DNA of 64,000 nt from Xylocopa sonorina (GCF_050948175.1 NW_027490164.1:868001-932000), one strand, 5' to 3'; shown: positions 21,394 through 34,086, numbered from the stretch's first letter. Program-made: numbers and translations. Notes: generated by a model not told the origin, from the letters alone.

Positions 21394-24300
21394 TGTCATG
21401 TATACCTCGAATACACTTCAAAAGTATGTAAATGCGACTATTCCTTGCTAGGAAACAGCGTTTGCAGATGTCTACGTATCGTAGCAATAGTGTTCTGATG
21501 CTTCTTAGATCGCGATATCACATCTCATTTATACGTTTCGTGATAAGATATAATATTCATTGCGAAGTGTCATGTATACCTCGTATATACTTCAAAAAAT
21601 GTAAATGCGACACTTCCATGCTAGGAAATAGCGTTTGCAGGTATCTCCGCTTCGGGGCAATAGGTTTCTAATGCATCCTAAAACGCGATGTCGCATCTCA
21701 CTTGTATGTTACATGATAAGATATAATATTCATTGCGAAGTGTCATGTATACCTCCTATTCACTCCAAACGAATGTAACTGCGAATCTCCCTTGCTAGGA
21801 AATAGAGTTTGCAGATGTCTACGTATCGTAGCAATAGAGTTCTAATGCTTCTTAAAACGCGATATCGCATCCCTCTTCTGTGTTTCATTATGAGATATAA
21901 TATTCATTCCGAAGTGTCATGTATACCTCCAATTCACTTCAAAAGAATGTAAATGCGACACTTCCATGCTAGGTAATAGCGTTTGCAGATATCTCCACAT
22001 CGAGGAAAATAGGGTTCTAATGCTTCTTAAGACGCGATATCGCATCTCACTTGTATGTTACATGATAAGATATAATGTTCATTGCGAAGTGTCATGTATA
22101 CCTCGTATTCACTTCAAAAGAATGTAAATGCGAATCTTCCTTGCTAGGAAATAGCGTTTGCAGATGTCTACGCGTCGAGGCAATAAGGTTCTAATGCTTC
22201 TTAAAACGCGATATCGCATCTCACTTCTATGATTCATGATAAGATATATTATTCATTGCGAAGTGTCATGTATACCTCGTATTCACTTCAAAAGAATGTA
22301 AATGCGACTATTCCTTGCTAGGAAATAGCGTTTGCAGATGCCTACGTATCGTAGCAATAGAGTTCTAATGCTGCTTAAATCGCGATATCGCATCTCATTT
22401 CTATGTTTCGTGATAAATTATAATATTCATTCCGAAGTGTCATGTATACCTCGAATTCACTTCAAAAGAATCTAAATGCGACATTTCCATGCTAGGAAAT
22501 AGCCCTTGCAGATATCTCCGCATTGAGGCAATAGAGTCCTAATGCTTCTTAAAACGAGATGTCGCATTACATTTCTATGTTTCGTGATAAGATATAATAT
22601 TCATTGCGAAGTGTCATGCATACCTCCTATTCACTCCAAACGAATGTAAATGCGACACTTCCTTGCTAGGAAATAGCGTCTGCAGATGTCTTCGCATCGA
22701 GGCGGTAGAGTTCTAATGCTTCTCAAAATGCGATATCGCATCTCACTCCTATGTTTCATGATAAGATATAATATTCATTGCGAAGTGTCATGTATACCTC
22801 GTATTCACTTCAAAAGAATGTAAATGCGACTATTCCTTGCTAGGAACTTGCGTATTCAGATGTCTACGTATCGTAGCAATAGAGTTCTAATGCTACTTAG
22901 ACCGCGATATCGCATCTCATTTCTATGTTTCGTGATAAGAAAGAATATCCATTGCGAATGGTCATGTATACGTTGTCTTCACTTCAAAAGAATGTAAATG
23001 CGGCTATTGCTTGATAGGAAATAGCGTTTGCAGATGTCTACGTATCGTAGCAATAGTGTTCTAATGCTACTTGAATCGCGATATGACACCTTATTTATAT
23101 GTTTCGTGATAAGATAATATTCATTACGAAGTGTCATGTATACCTCGCATTCACTTCAGAAGAATGTAAGTGCGTCACTTCCATGCTAGGAAATAGCGTT
23201 AGCAGATGTCTACGGGTCGAGGCAATAAGTTTCTAATGCTTCTTAAAACGCGATATCGCATCTCACATCTATGATTCATGAGAAGATATATTATTCATTG
23301 CGAAGTATCATGTATACCTCGTATTCACTTCAAAAGAATGTAAATGCGACTATTCGTTGCTAGGAAATAGCGTTTGCAGATACCTACGTATCGTAGCAAT
23401 AGAGCTCTAATGCTGCTTAGATCGCGATATCGCATCTCATTTCTACGCTTCGTGATAAGATATAATATACATTGCGAAGTGACATGAACACCTCGTATTC
23501 ACTACAAAAGAATGTAAATGCGACACTTCCATGCTAGGAAATAGCGTCTATAGATCTCTACGCTTCGAGGCAATAGGGTTCTAATGCTTCTTCAAACGCG
23601 ATATCGCATCTCACTTTTATGTTTCATGAGAAGGGATAATGTTCTTTGAGAAGTGTCATGTATACCTCGTATTCACTTCAAAAGAATGTATGTGCGACAC
23701 TTCCATGCTATGAAATAGAGTTTGCAGATGTCTACGTATCGTAGCAATAAAGATCTAATGCTACTTAAATTGCGATATCGCATCTCATCTATATGTTTCC
23801 TGATAAGATATAATATTCATTGCGAAGTGTCTAGTATCCCTCGTATTCACTTCAAAAGAATGTAAATGCGACTATTGCTTGCTAGCAAATAGCGTTTGCA
23901 GATGTCTACATATCGTAGCAATAGAGTTCTAATGCTACTTAAATCGCGATACCGCATCTCATTTGTATGTTTCGTGATAGGATATAATATTCATTGCAAA
24001 ATGTCATGCGTACCTCGTATTCACTACAAAAGAATGTAAATGCGACTACTGCTTGCTAGGAAATAGCGTTTGTAGATGTCTCCGCATCGAGACCGTAGAG
24101 TTCTAATGCTTCTTAAAACGCGATATCGCATCCCTCCTCTGTGTTTCATGATAAGATATAATATTCATTGCGAAGTGTCATGCATACCTCGCATTTACTA
24201 CAAAACAATGTAAATGCGACTACTGCTTGCTAGGAAGTAGAGTTTGCAGATGTCTCCGCATCGAGTCCATAGAGTTCTAATGCTTCTTAACACGCGATAT

Positions 24301-24523
24301 CGCATCCCTCTTCTGTGTTTCATGATAAGATATAATATTCATTGCGAAGTGTCATGCATACCTCGCATTCACTACAAAAGAATGCAAATGCGACTACTGC
24401 TTGCTAGGAAATAGCGTTTGCAGATGTCTACGTATCGTAGCAATGGAGTTCTAATGCTTCTTAAAACGCGATATCGCATCCCTCTTCTGTGTTTCATGAT
24501 GAGATATAATATTCATTCCGAAG
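21394..24523 (+). repeat. Transition zone with diverged monomers
   Basis: About 18 monomers. The first two (21394, 21568) are a last, slightly diverged opening pair. The copy at 21741 is a hybrid that switches to a CCCTCTTCTGTG tail. From 21915 a new series begins (CTCCAATTCAC, CCACATCGAGGAAAATAGGG), including AATAGCCCTTGCAG (22438), AAAGAATATCCATTGCGAATGG, and a 172-bp copy lacking two bases in GATAAGATAATATTC near 23115. Some copies near 23.7-24.4 kb again resemble the 24-mer HOR members. No non-satellite DNA is seen. Confidence 0.8.
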
Positions 24524-26262
24524 TGTCATGTATACCTCTAATTCACTTCAAAAGAATGTAAATGCGACACTTCCATGCTAGGAAATAGCGTTTGCAGATA
24601 TCTCCACATCGAGGAAAATAGGGTTCTAATGCTTCTTAAGACGCGATATCGCATCTCACTTATATGTTACATGATAAGATATAATGTTCATTGCGAAGTG
24701 TCATGTATACCTCGAATTCACTTCAAAAGGATCTGAATGCGACATTTCCATGCTAGGAAATAGCCCTTGCAGATATCTCCGCATTGAGGCAATAGAGTCC
24801 TAATGCTCCTTAAAACGAGATGTCGCATTTCATTTCTATGTTTCGTGATAAGATATAATATTCATTGCGAAGTGCCATGCATACCTCCTATTCACTCCAA
24901 ACGAATGTAAATGCGACACTTCCTTGCTAGGAAATAGCGTCTGCAGATGTCTTCGCATCGAGGCGGTAGAGTTCTAATGCTTCTCAAAATGCGATATCGC
25001 ATCTCACTCCTATGTTTCATGATAAGATATAATATTCATTGCGAAGTGTCCTGTATACCTCGTATTCACTTCAAAAGAATGTAAATGCGACTGTTCCTTG
25101 CTAGGAAATAGCGTATTCAGATGTCTACGTATCGTAGCAATAGAGTTCTAATGCTGCTTAAACCGCGATATCGCATCTCATTTCTATGTTTCGTGATAAG
25201 AAAGAATATCCATTGCGAATGGTCATGTATACCTTGTATTCACTTCAAAAGAATGTAAATGCGGCTATTACTTGATAGGAAATAGCGTTTGCAGATGTCT
25301 ACGTATCGTAGCAATAGTGTTCTAATGCTACTTGAATCGCGATATGACACCTTATTTATATGTTTCGTGATAAGATAATATTCATTGCGAAGTGTCATGT
25401 ATACCTCGCATTCACTTCAGAAGAATGTAAGTGCGTCACTTCCATGCTAGGAAATAGCGTTTGCAGATGCCTCCGCATTGAGGCCATAGAGTTCTAATGC
25501 TTCTTTAAATGCGATATCGCATCTCTCTCCTACGTTGCATGATAAGATATAATATTCATTACGAATTGTCATGTATACCTCGTATTCACCTCAAAAGAAT
25601 GTAAATGCGACTATTGCTTGCTAGGAAATAGCGTTTGCAGGTGTCTACGTATCGTAGCAATAGAGTTCTAATGCTACTTAAATCGCGAAATCGCATCTCA
25701 TGTATATGTTTCGTGATAAGATATAATATTCATTGCCAAGTGTCATGTATACCTCGTATTCACTTTAAAAGAATGTAAGTGCGACACCTCCATGCTAGGA
25801 AATAGCGTTTGCAGAAGTCTCCGCATCGAGGCCATAGAGTTCTAATGCTTCTGAAAACGCGATATCGAATCTCTCTTCTATGTTTCATGATAAGATATAA
25901 TATTCATTGCGAAGTGTCATGTACACCTCGTATTCACTTCAAAAGAATGTAAATGCGACACCTCCATCCTAGGAAATAACGTCTGCAGATGTCTACGCGT
26001 CGAGGCAATAGAGATCTAATGCTTCTTAAAACGCGATATCGCATCTCTCTTTTATGTTTCGTGATAAGATATAATATCCATTGCGAAGTGTCATGTACAC
26101 CTCGTATTCACTTCAAAAGAAAGTAAATGCGACTATTGCTTGCTAGGAGATAGCGTTTGCAGATGTCTACGTATCGTAGCAATAGAGTTCTAATGCTTCT
26201 TAAAACGCGATATCGCATCCCTCTTCTGTGTTTCATGATGAGATATAATATTCATTCCGAAG
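24524..26262 (+). repeat. 10-monomer duplication, copy 1
   Basis: Ten monomers (1739 bp, including one copy with an added base at CGAGGAAAATAGGG and one lacking two bases at GATAAGATAATATTC) are repeated at 26269-27790 with few changes. The opening copy has CTCTAATTCAC. Later copies carry AAAAGGATCTGAATG, AATAGCCCTTGCAG, GAGGCGGTAGAG, GGTCATGTATACCTTG and CACTTTAAAAG. An older, more diverged version of the same series starts at 21915. Confidence 0.85.
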
Positions 26263-26270
26263 AATGGAGG
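26263..26270. other. Anomalous 8-base monomer junction
   Basis: Between GAAG (26259-26262) and TCATGTATACC (26271 on), the usual TG is replaced by AATGGAGG, a net gain of 6 bp. This is the largest length change of any monomer boundary I saw. It sits exactly where the second copy of the 10-monomer duplication begins, so it may be the scar of the joining event. Part of the filler (AGAATG) also occurs inside every monomer, so microhomology is possible. Confidence 0.8.
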
Positions 26271-27790
26271 TCATGTATACCTCCAATTCACTTCAAAAGA
26301 ATGTAAATGCGACACTTCCATGCTAGGAAATAGCGTTTGCAGATATCTCCACATCGAGGAAAATAGGGTTCTAATGCTTCTTAAGACGCGATATCGCATC
26401 TCACTTATATGTTACATGATAAGATATAATGTTCATTGCGAAGTGTCATGTATACCTCGAATTCACTTCAAAAGGATCTGAATGCGACATTTCCATGCTA
26501 GGAAATAGCCCTTGCAGATATCTCCGCATTGAGGCAATAGAGTCCTAATGCTCCTTAAAACGAGATGTCGCATTTCATTTCTATGTTTCGTGATAAGATA
26601 TAATATTCATTGCGAAGTGTCATGCATACCTCCTATTCACTCCAAACGAATGTAAATGCGACACTTCCTTGCTAGGAAATAGCGTCTGTAGATGTCTTCG
26701 CATCGAGGCGGTAGAGTTCTAATGCTTCTCAAAATGCGATATCGCATCACACTCCTATGTTTCACGATAAGATATAATATTCATTGCGAAGTGTCCTGTA
26801 TACCTCGTATTCACTTCAAAAGAATGTAAATGCGACTGTTCCTTGCTAGGAAATAGCGTATTCAGATGTCTACGTATCGTAGCAATAGAGTTCTAATGCT
26901 ACTTAAACCGCGATATCGCATCTCATTTCTATGTTTCGTGATAAGAAAGAATATCCATTGCGAATGGTCATGTATACCTTGTATTCACTTCAAAAGAATG
27001 TAAATGCGGCTATTACTTGATAGGAAATAGCGTTTGCAGATGTCTACGTATCGTAGCAATAGTGTTCTAATGCTACTTGAATCGCGATATGACACCTTAT
27101 TTATATGTTTCGTGATAAGATAATATTCATTGCGAAGTGTCATGTATACCTCGCATTCACTTCAGAAGAATGTAAGTGCGTCACTTCCATGCTAGGAAAT
27201 AGCGTTTGCAGATGCCTCCGCATTGAGGCCATAGAGTTCTAATGCTTCTTTAAATGCGATATCGCATCTCTCTCCTACGTTGCATGATAAGATATAATAT
27301 TCATTACGAATTGTCATGTATACCTCGTATTCACCTCAAAAGAATGTAAATGCGACTATTGCTTGCTAGGAAATAGCGTTTGCAGGTGTCTACGTATCGT
27401 AGCAATAGAGTTCTAATGCTACTTAAATCGCGAAATCGCATCTCATGTATATGTTTCGTGATAAGATATAATATTCATTGCCAAGTGTCATGTATACCTC
27501 GTATTCACTTTAAAAGAATGTAAGTGCGACACCTCCATGCTAGGAAATAGCGTTTGCAGATGTCTCCGCATCGAGGCCATAGAGTTCTAATGCTTCTGAA
27601 AACGCGGTATCGAATCTCTCTTCTACGTTTCATGATAAGATATAATATTCATTGCGAAGTGTCATGTACACCTCGTATTCACTTCAAAAGAATGTAAATG
27701 CGACACCTCCATCCTAGGAAATAACGTCTGCAGATGTCTACGCGTCGAGGCAATAGAGATCTAATGCTTCTTAAAACGCGATATCGCATC
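26269..27790 (+). repeat. 10-monomer duplication, copy 2 (partial)
   Basis: This repeats 24524 onward at an offset of 1745 bp, which is 1739 bp plus the 6-bp junction gain. Similarity runs to about 27790, where copy 1 continues CTCTCTTTTATG and this copy switches to CTCACTCCTATG. Private changes include GCGTCTGTAGATG near 26690 and ACGCGGTATCGAATC near 27605. Confidence 0.85.
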
Positions 27791-27833
27791 TCACTCCTAT
27801 GTTTCACGAGAAGATATAATGTTCTTTGCGAAG

Positions 27834-29398
27834 CGTCATTTATACCTCGTATTCACTTCAAATGAATGTAAATGCGAATCTTTCTTGCTAGGAAATAACG
27901 TTTGCATATGCCTATGTATCGTAGCAATAGAGTTCTAATGCTTCTTAGATCGCGATATCGCATCTCATTTCTATGTTTCATGATAAGTTATAATATTCAT
28001 TCTGAAGTGTCATGTATACCTCGTATTCACTTCAAAAGAATGTAAATGCGAATCTTCCTTGCTAGGAAGTAGCGTTTGCAAATGTCTACGTATCGTAGCA
28101 ATAGAGTTCTAATGCTTCTCAAAACACGATATCCATCTCATTTCCATGTTTCGTGATAAGATATAATATTCATTGCGAAATGTCATGTATACCTCGTATT
28201 TACTTCAAAAGAATGTAAATGCGACACTTCCATGCTTGGAAATAGAGTTTGCGGATGTCTCTGCATCGAGGCCTGAGACTTCTAATGCTTCTTAAAACGC
28301 GATATCGCATCCCTCTTCTGTGTTTCATGATAGGATATAATATTTATTGGGAAGTGTCATGTATACCTCGTATTCACTTCAAAAGAATGTAAATGCGACT
28401 ACTGCTTGCTAGGAAATAGCGTTTGCAGATGTCTACGTATCGTAGCAATAGAGTTCTAATGCTTCTTAAAACGCGATATCGCATCTCACTCCTATGTTTC
28501 TCGAGAAGATATAATGTTCTTTGCGAAGTGTCACTTATACCTCGTATTCACTTCAAATGAATGTAATTGCGAATCTTTCTTGCTAGGAAATAGCGTCTGC
28601 AGATGTCTACTCGTCGAGGCAATAGAGTTCTAATGATTCTTATGACGCGATATCGCATCTCACTTTTGTGTTACATGATAAGATATAATGTTCATAGCGA
28701 AGTGTAATGTATACCTCGTATTCACTTCAAAAGAATGTAAATGCGAATCTTCGTTGCTAGGAAATAGCGTTTGCAGATGTCTACGTATCGTAGCAATGGA
28801 GTTCTAATGCTTCATAAAACGCGTTATCGCATCTCTCTTCTATGTTTCATGATAAGATATAATATTCATTGCGAAGTGTCATGTACACCTCGTATTCACT
28901 TCAAAAGAATGTAAATGCGACACTTCCGTGCTAGGGAATAGCGTCTGCAGATGTCTACGCGAAGAGGCAATAGAGTTCTAATGCTTCTTAAAACGCGATA
29001 TCGCATCTCACTCCTATGTTTCATGATAAGATATAATGTTCATTGCGAAGTGTCATGATTACCTCGTATTCACTTCAAAAGAATGTAAATGCGAATCTTC
29101 CTTGCTAGGAAGTAGCGTTTGCAGATGTCTATGTATCGTAGCAATAGAGCTCGAATGCATCTCAAAACGCGATATCGCATCTCATTTCTATGCTTCGTGA
29201 TAAGATATAATATTCATTGCGAAGTGTCGTGTATACCTCGTATTCACTTCAAAAGAATGTAAGTGCGACACTTCCATGCTAGGAAATAGCGTTTGCAGAT
29301 GTTTCCGCGTCGAGGCCATAGAGTTTTAATGCTTCTTACAACGCGATATCGCATCGCTCTTCTATGTTTCATGATAAGATATGATATTCATTGCGAAG
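27834..29398 (+). repeat. Mixed monomers with a 4-monomer repeat
   Basis: Nine monomers. The flank CTCACTCCTATG...GAGAAGATATAATGTTCTTTGCG with the following CACTTCAAATGAATG monomer appears at about 27795 and again at about 28490, an offset of 695 bp (4 monomers minus one base lost at GATATCCATCTC near 28130). Rare variants here include TTATACC starts, GATTACCTCG near 29057 and TTGGGAAGTG near 28348. No gene or unique sequence is present. Confidence 0.75.
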
Positions 29399-30268
29399 TG
29401 TCATGTATACCTCGTATTCACTTCAAAATATTGTAAATGCGACTATTGCTTGCTATGAAATAGCGTTTGCAGATGTCTACGTATAGTAGCAATAGAGTTC
29501 TAATGCTTCTCAAAACGCGATATCGCATCTCATTTTTAAGTTTCCTGATAAGATATAATATTCATTGCGAAGTGTCATGTACACCTCGTATTCACTTCAA
29601 AAGAATGTAAATGCGACACTTCCATGCTAGGAAATAGCGTCTGCAGATTTCTACGCGTCGAGGCAATAGAGTTCTAATGCTTCTTAAAACGCGATATCGC
29701 ATTTCACTTCTATGTTTCATGATAAGATATAATATTCATTGCGAAGTGTCATGTATACCTCGTATTCACTTCAAACGAATGTAAATGCGACTATTGCTTG
29801 CTAGGAAGTAGCGTTTGCAGATGTCTACGTATCGTAGCAATAGAGTTCCAATGCTTCTCAAAACGCGATATCGCATCTCATTTCTATGCTTCATGATAAG
29901 GCATAATATTCGTTGCGAAGTGTCATGTATACCTCGTATTCACTCCAGACCAATGTAAATACGACACTTCCTTGCCAGGAAATAGCGTATTCAGATGTCT
30001 ACGTATCGTAGCAATAGCGTTCTAATGCTACTTAAATCGCGATATCACATCTCATTTATATGTTTCGTGATAAGATATAATATTCATTCCGAAGTGTCAT
30101 GTATACCTCGTATTCACTCGAAACGAATGTAAATGCGACACTTCCTTGCTAGGAAATAGCGTACTCAGATGTCTACGTATCGTAGCAATAGATTTCTAAT
30201 GCTACTTAAATCGCGATATCGCATCTCATTTCTATGTTTCGTAATAAGATATAATATTCATTGCGAAG
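29399..30268 (+). repeat. 5-monomer HOR (870 bp), copy 1
   Basis: Monomers at 29399, 29573, 29747, 29921 and 30095 make an 870-bp unit (5 x 174) that repeats at 30269. Class order is C, A, C-like, B, B. Diagnostic bases are GTACACC with GCAGATTTCTACGCG, then GATAAGGCATAATATTCGTTG, then CACTCCAGACCAATGTAAATACG. Copy 1 differs by GCTATGAAATAGCG and ATTTTTAAGTTTCC. Confidence 0.9.
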
Positions 30269-30442
30269 TGTCATGTATACCTCGTATTCACTTCAAAAGA
30301 ATGTAAATGCGACTATTGCTTGCTAGGAAATAGTGTTTGCAGATGTCTACCTATAGTAGCAATAGAGTTCTAATGCTTCTCAAAACGCGATATCGCATCT
30401 CATTTCTATGTTTCCTGATAAGATATAATATTCATTGCGAAG
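30269..30442 (+). repeat. Representative class C monomer
   Basis: This 174-bp copy represents the class with GCGACTATTGCTTGCTAGG where classes A and B have GCGACACTTC. It therefore lacks the GACACTTC half of the inverted octamer pair. Other marks are GTTTGCAGATG and TATAGTAGCAATAG in the middle and GCTTCTCAAAACGCG before the palindrome; this copy itself has TAGTGTTTGCAG and CTACCTATAGTAG. Class C copies usually sit between class A and class B copies in the right half of the window. Confidence 0.8.
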
Positions 30443-31138
30443 TGTCATGTACACCTCGTATTCACTTCAAAAGAATGTAAATGCGACACTTCCATGCTAG
30501 GAAATAGCGTCTGCAGATTTCTACGCGTCGAGGCAATAGAGTTCTAATGCTTCTTAAAACGCGATATCGCATTTCACCTCTATGTTTCATGATAAGATAT
30601 AATATTCATTGCGAAGTGTCATGTATACCTCGTATTCACTTCAATCGAATGTAAATGCGACTATTGCTTGCTAGGAAGTAGCGTTTGCAGATGTCTACGT
30701 ATCGTAGCAATAGAGTTCCAATGCTTCTCAAAACGCGATATCGCATCTCATTTCTATGCTTCATGATAAGGCATAATATTCGTTGCGAAGTGTCATGTAT
30801 ACCTCGTATTCACTCCAGACCAATGTAAATACGACACTTCCTTGCCAGGAAATAGCGTATTCAGATGTATACGTATCGTAGCAATAGCGTTCTAATGCTA
30901 CTTAAATCGCGATATCACATCTCATTTATATGTTTCGTGATAAGATATAATATTCATTCCGAAGTGTCATGTATACCTCGTATTCACTCAAAACGAATGT
31001 AAATGCGACACTTCCTTGCTAGGAAATAGCGTACTCAGATGTCTACGTATCGTAGCAATAGAGCTCTAATGCTACGTAAATCGCGATATCGCATCTCAGT
31101 TCTATGTTTCGTGATAAGATATAATATTCATTGCGAAG
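30269..31138 (+). repeat. 5-monomer HOR (870 bp), copy 2
   Basis: This repeats 29399-30268 at an exact offset of 870 bp, with scattered substitutions such as CTACCTATAGTAG, CTTCAATCGAATG and GATGTATACGTATCG. At 31139 a third unit begins with a class C-like copy (TTCTCTTCAAAAG, GTACTTGCG) but then switches within that monomer to a class A tail. The strict 5-monomer order therefore ends there. Confidence 0.9.
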
Positions 31139-32700
31139 TGTCATGTATACCTCGTATTCTCTTCAAAAGAATGTACTTGCGACTATTGCTTGCTAGGAAA
31201 TAGTGTTTGCAGATGTCTACGCGTCGAGGCAATAGAGTTCTAATGCTTCTTAAAACGCGATATCGTTTCTCACTCCTATGTTTCATGATAAGATATAATA
31301 TTCATTGCGAAGTCTCATGTATACCTCGTATTCGCTTCAAAAGTATGTAAATGCGACTATTGCTTGCTAGGAAATAGCGTTTGCAGATGCCTACGTATCG
31401 TAGCAATAGATTTCTAATGCTTCATAGATCGCGATATCGCATCTCATTTCTATGTTTCGTGATAAGTTATAATATTCATTCCGAAGTGTCATGTAAACCT
31501 CGAATTCACTTCAAAGGAATGTAAATGCGACTATTGGTTGCTAGGAAGTAGCGTTTGCAGATGTCTACGTATCGTAGCAATAGATTTCTAATGCTTCTCA
31601 AAACGCGATATCGCATCTCATTTCTATGTTTCGTGATAAGTTATAATATTCATTGCGAAGTGTTATGTACACCTCGTATTCACTTCAAAAGAATGTAAAT
31701 GCGACACATCCATGCTAGGAAATAGCGTCTGCAGATGTCTACACGTCGATGCAATAGAGTTCTAATGCTTCTTAACGCGATATCGCATCTCACTTCTATG
31801 TTTCATGATAAGATATAATATTCATTGCGAAGTGTCATGTATACCTCGTATTCACTTCAAAAGAATGCAAATGCGACTATTGCTTGCTAGGAAATAGCGT
31901 TTGCAGATGTCTACGTATAGTAGCAATAGAGTTCTAATGCTTCACAAAACGCGATATCGCATCTCATTTCTATGTTTCATGATAAGATATAATATTCATT
32001 GCGAAGTGTCATGTACACCTCGTACTCACTTCAAAAGAATGTAAATGCGACACTTCCATGCTAGGAAATAGCGTCTGCAGATGTCTACACGTCGAGGCAA
32101 TAGAGTTCTAATGCTTCTTAACGCGATATCGCATCTCAATTCTATGTTTCATGATAAGATATAATATTCATTGCGGAGTGTCATGTATACCTCCTATTCA
32201 CTCCAGACGAATGTAAATGCGACACTTCCTTCCTAGGAAAAAGCGTCTGCAGATGTCTACGCATCGAGGCAATAGATTTCTGATGCTTCTAAAAACGCGA
32301 TATCGCATCTCACTTCTATGTTTCATGATGAGATATAATATTCATTGCGAAGTGTCATGTACACCTCGTATTCACTTCAAAAGAATGTAAATGCGACACT
32401 TCCATGCAAGGAAATAGCGTCTGCAGATGTCTACGCGTCGAGGCAATAGATTTCTAATGCTTCTTAAAACGCGATATCGCATCTCACTTCTGTGCTTCAT
32501 GATAAGATATAATATGCATAGCGAAGTGTCATGTGTACCTCGTATTCACTTCAAAAGAATGTAAGTGCGACACTTCCATACTAGGAAATAGCGTTTGCAG
32601 GTGCCTCCGCTTCGAGGCCATAGAGTTCTAATGCTTCTTAAAACGCGATATCGCATCTCACTTCTATGTTTCATGATAAGATATAATATTCATTGCGAAG
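31139..32700 (+). repeat. Nine mixed monomers with 172-bp variants
   Basis: This stretch brings back the 172-bp variant (CTTCTTAACGCGATATCGC) at 31661 and 32009, after a single earlier instance at 1219. The monomer at 31661 has the rare combination TGTTATGTACACC, CACATCCATG and CACGTCGATGC, which recurs at 62586. The copy at 32527 (CTTCCATACTAGG, GCAGGTGCCTCCGC) resembles monomers at 1045 and 51628. Confidence 0.8.
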
Positions 32701-34086
32701 TGTCATGTATACCTCGTATTCACTTCAAAAGAATGTAAATGCGACTATTCCTTGCTAGGAAGTAGCGATTGCAGATGCCTACGTATCGTAGCAATGGAGT
32801 TCTAATGCTTCTCAAAACGCTATATCGCATCTCATTTCTATGCTTCATGATAAGGCACAATATTCGTTGCGAAGTGTCATGTATACCTCGTATTCGCTCC
32901 AAACCAATGTAAATACGACACTTCCTTGCTAGGAAATAGCGTATTCAGATGTCTACGTATCGTGGCAATGGAATTCTAATGCTACTTAAATCGCGATATC
33001 GCATCTCATTCCTATGTTTCATGATAAGGTATAATATTCATTGCGAAGTGTCACGTATACCTCGTATTCACTTCAAAAGAATGTAAATGCGACTATTGCT
33101 TGCTAGGAAATAGCGTTTGCAGATGTCTACGTATAGTAGCAATAGGGTTCTAGTGCTTCTCAAAACGCGATATCGCATCTCATTTCTATGTTTCATGATA
33201 AGATATAATATTCATTGCGAAGTGTCATGTACACCTCGTATTCACTTCAAAAGAATGTAAATGCGACACTTCCATGCTAGGAAATAGCGTCTGCAGATGT
33301 CTACACGTCGAGGCAATAGAGTTCTAATGCTTCTTAACGCGATATCGCATGTCAATTCTATGTTTCATGATAAGATATAATATTCATTGCGAAGTGTCAT
33401 GTATACCTCGTATTCACTCCAAACGTATGTAAATGCGACACTTCCTTGCCAGGAAATAGCGTATTCAGATGTCTACACGTCGAGGCAATAGAGTTCTAAT
33501 GCTTCTTAACGCGATATCGCATCTCACTTCTATGTTTCATGATAAGATATAATATTCATTGCGAAGTGTCATGTATACCTCCTATTCACTTCAAAAGAAT
33601 GTAAATGCGACTATTGCTTGCTAGGAAATAGCGTTTGCAGATGTCTACGTATAGTAGCAATGGAGTTCTAATGCTTCTCAAAACGCGATACCGCATCTCA
33701 TTTCCATGTTTCATGATAATATATAATATTCATTGCGAAGTGTCATGTACACCTCGTATTCACTTCAAAAGAATGTAAATGCGACACTTCCATGCTAGGA
33801 AATAGCGTCTGCAGATGTCTACACGTCGAGGCAATAGAGTTCTAATGCTTCTTAACGCGATATCGCATCTCAATTCTATGTTTCATGATAAGATATAATA
33901 TTCATTGCGAAGTGTCATGTATACCTCGTATTCACTCCAAACGTATGTAAATGCGACACTTCCTTGCCAGGAAATAGCGTATTCAGATGTCTATGTATCG
34001 TAGCAATAGCGTTCTAATGCTACTTAAATCGCGACATCACATCTCATTTATATGTTTCGTGATAAGATATAATATTCATTGCGAAG
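32701..34086 (+). repeat. 8-monomer HOR (1386 bp), copy 1
   Basis: Eight monomers start at 32701, 32875, 33049, 33223, 33395, 33567, 33741 and 33913. Three of them are 172 bp. The unit opens with AGTAGCGATTGCAG and AACGCTATATCGC, followed by GATAAGGCACAATATTCG. The 33395 monomer is a hybrid: its left half is class B (TTGCCAGG, GTATTCAG) and its right half class A (CTACACGTCGAGG). Two near-identical 60-codon minus-strand frames (32720-32902 and 34106-34288) simply mirror this repeat. Confidence 0.9.

Noticed and set aside
26263..26270. Mobile-element insertion at the odd AATGGAGG junction
   Set aside because: Only 6 net bases are gained, with no target-site duplication or element sequence, so a joining scar is the simpler reading.
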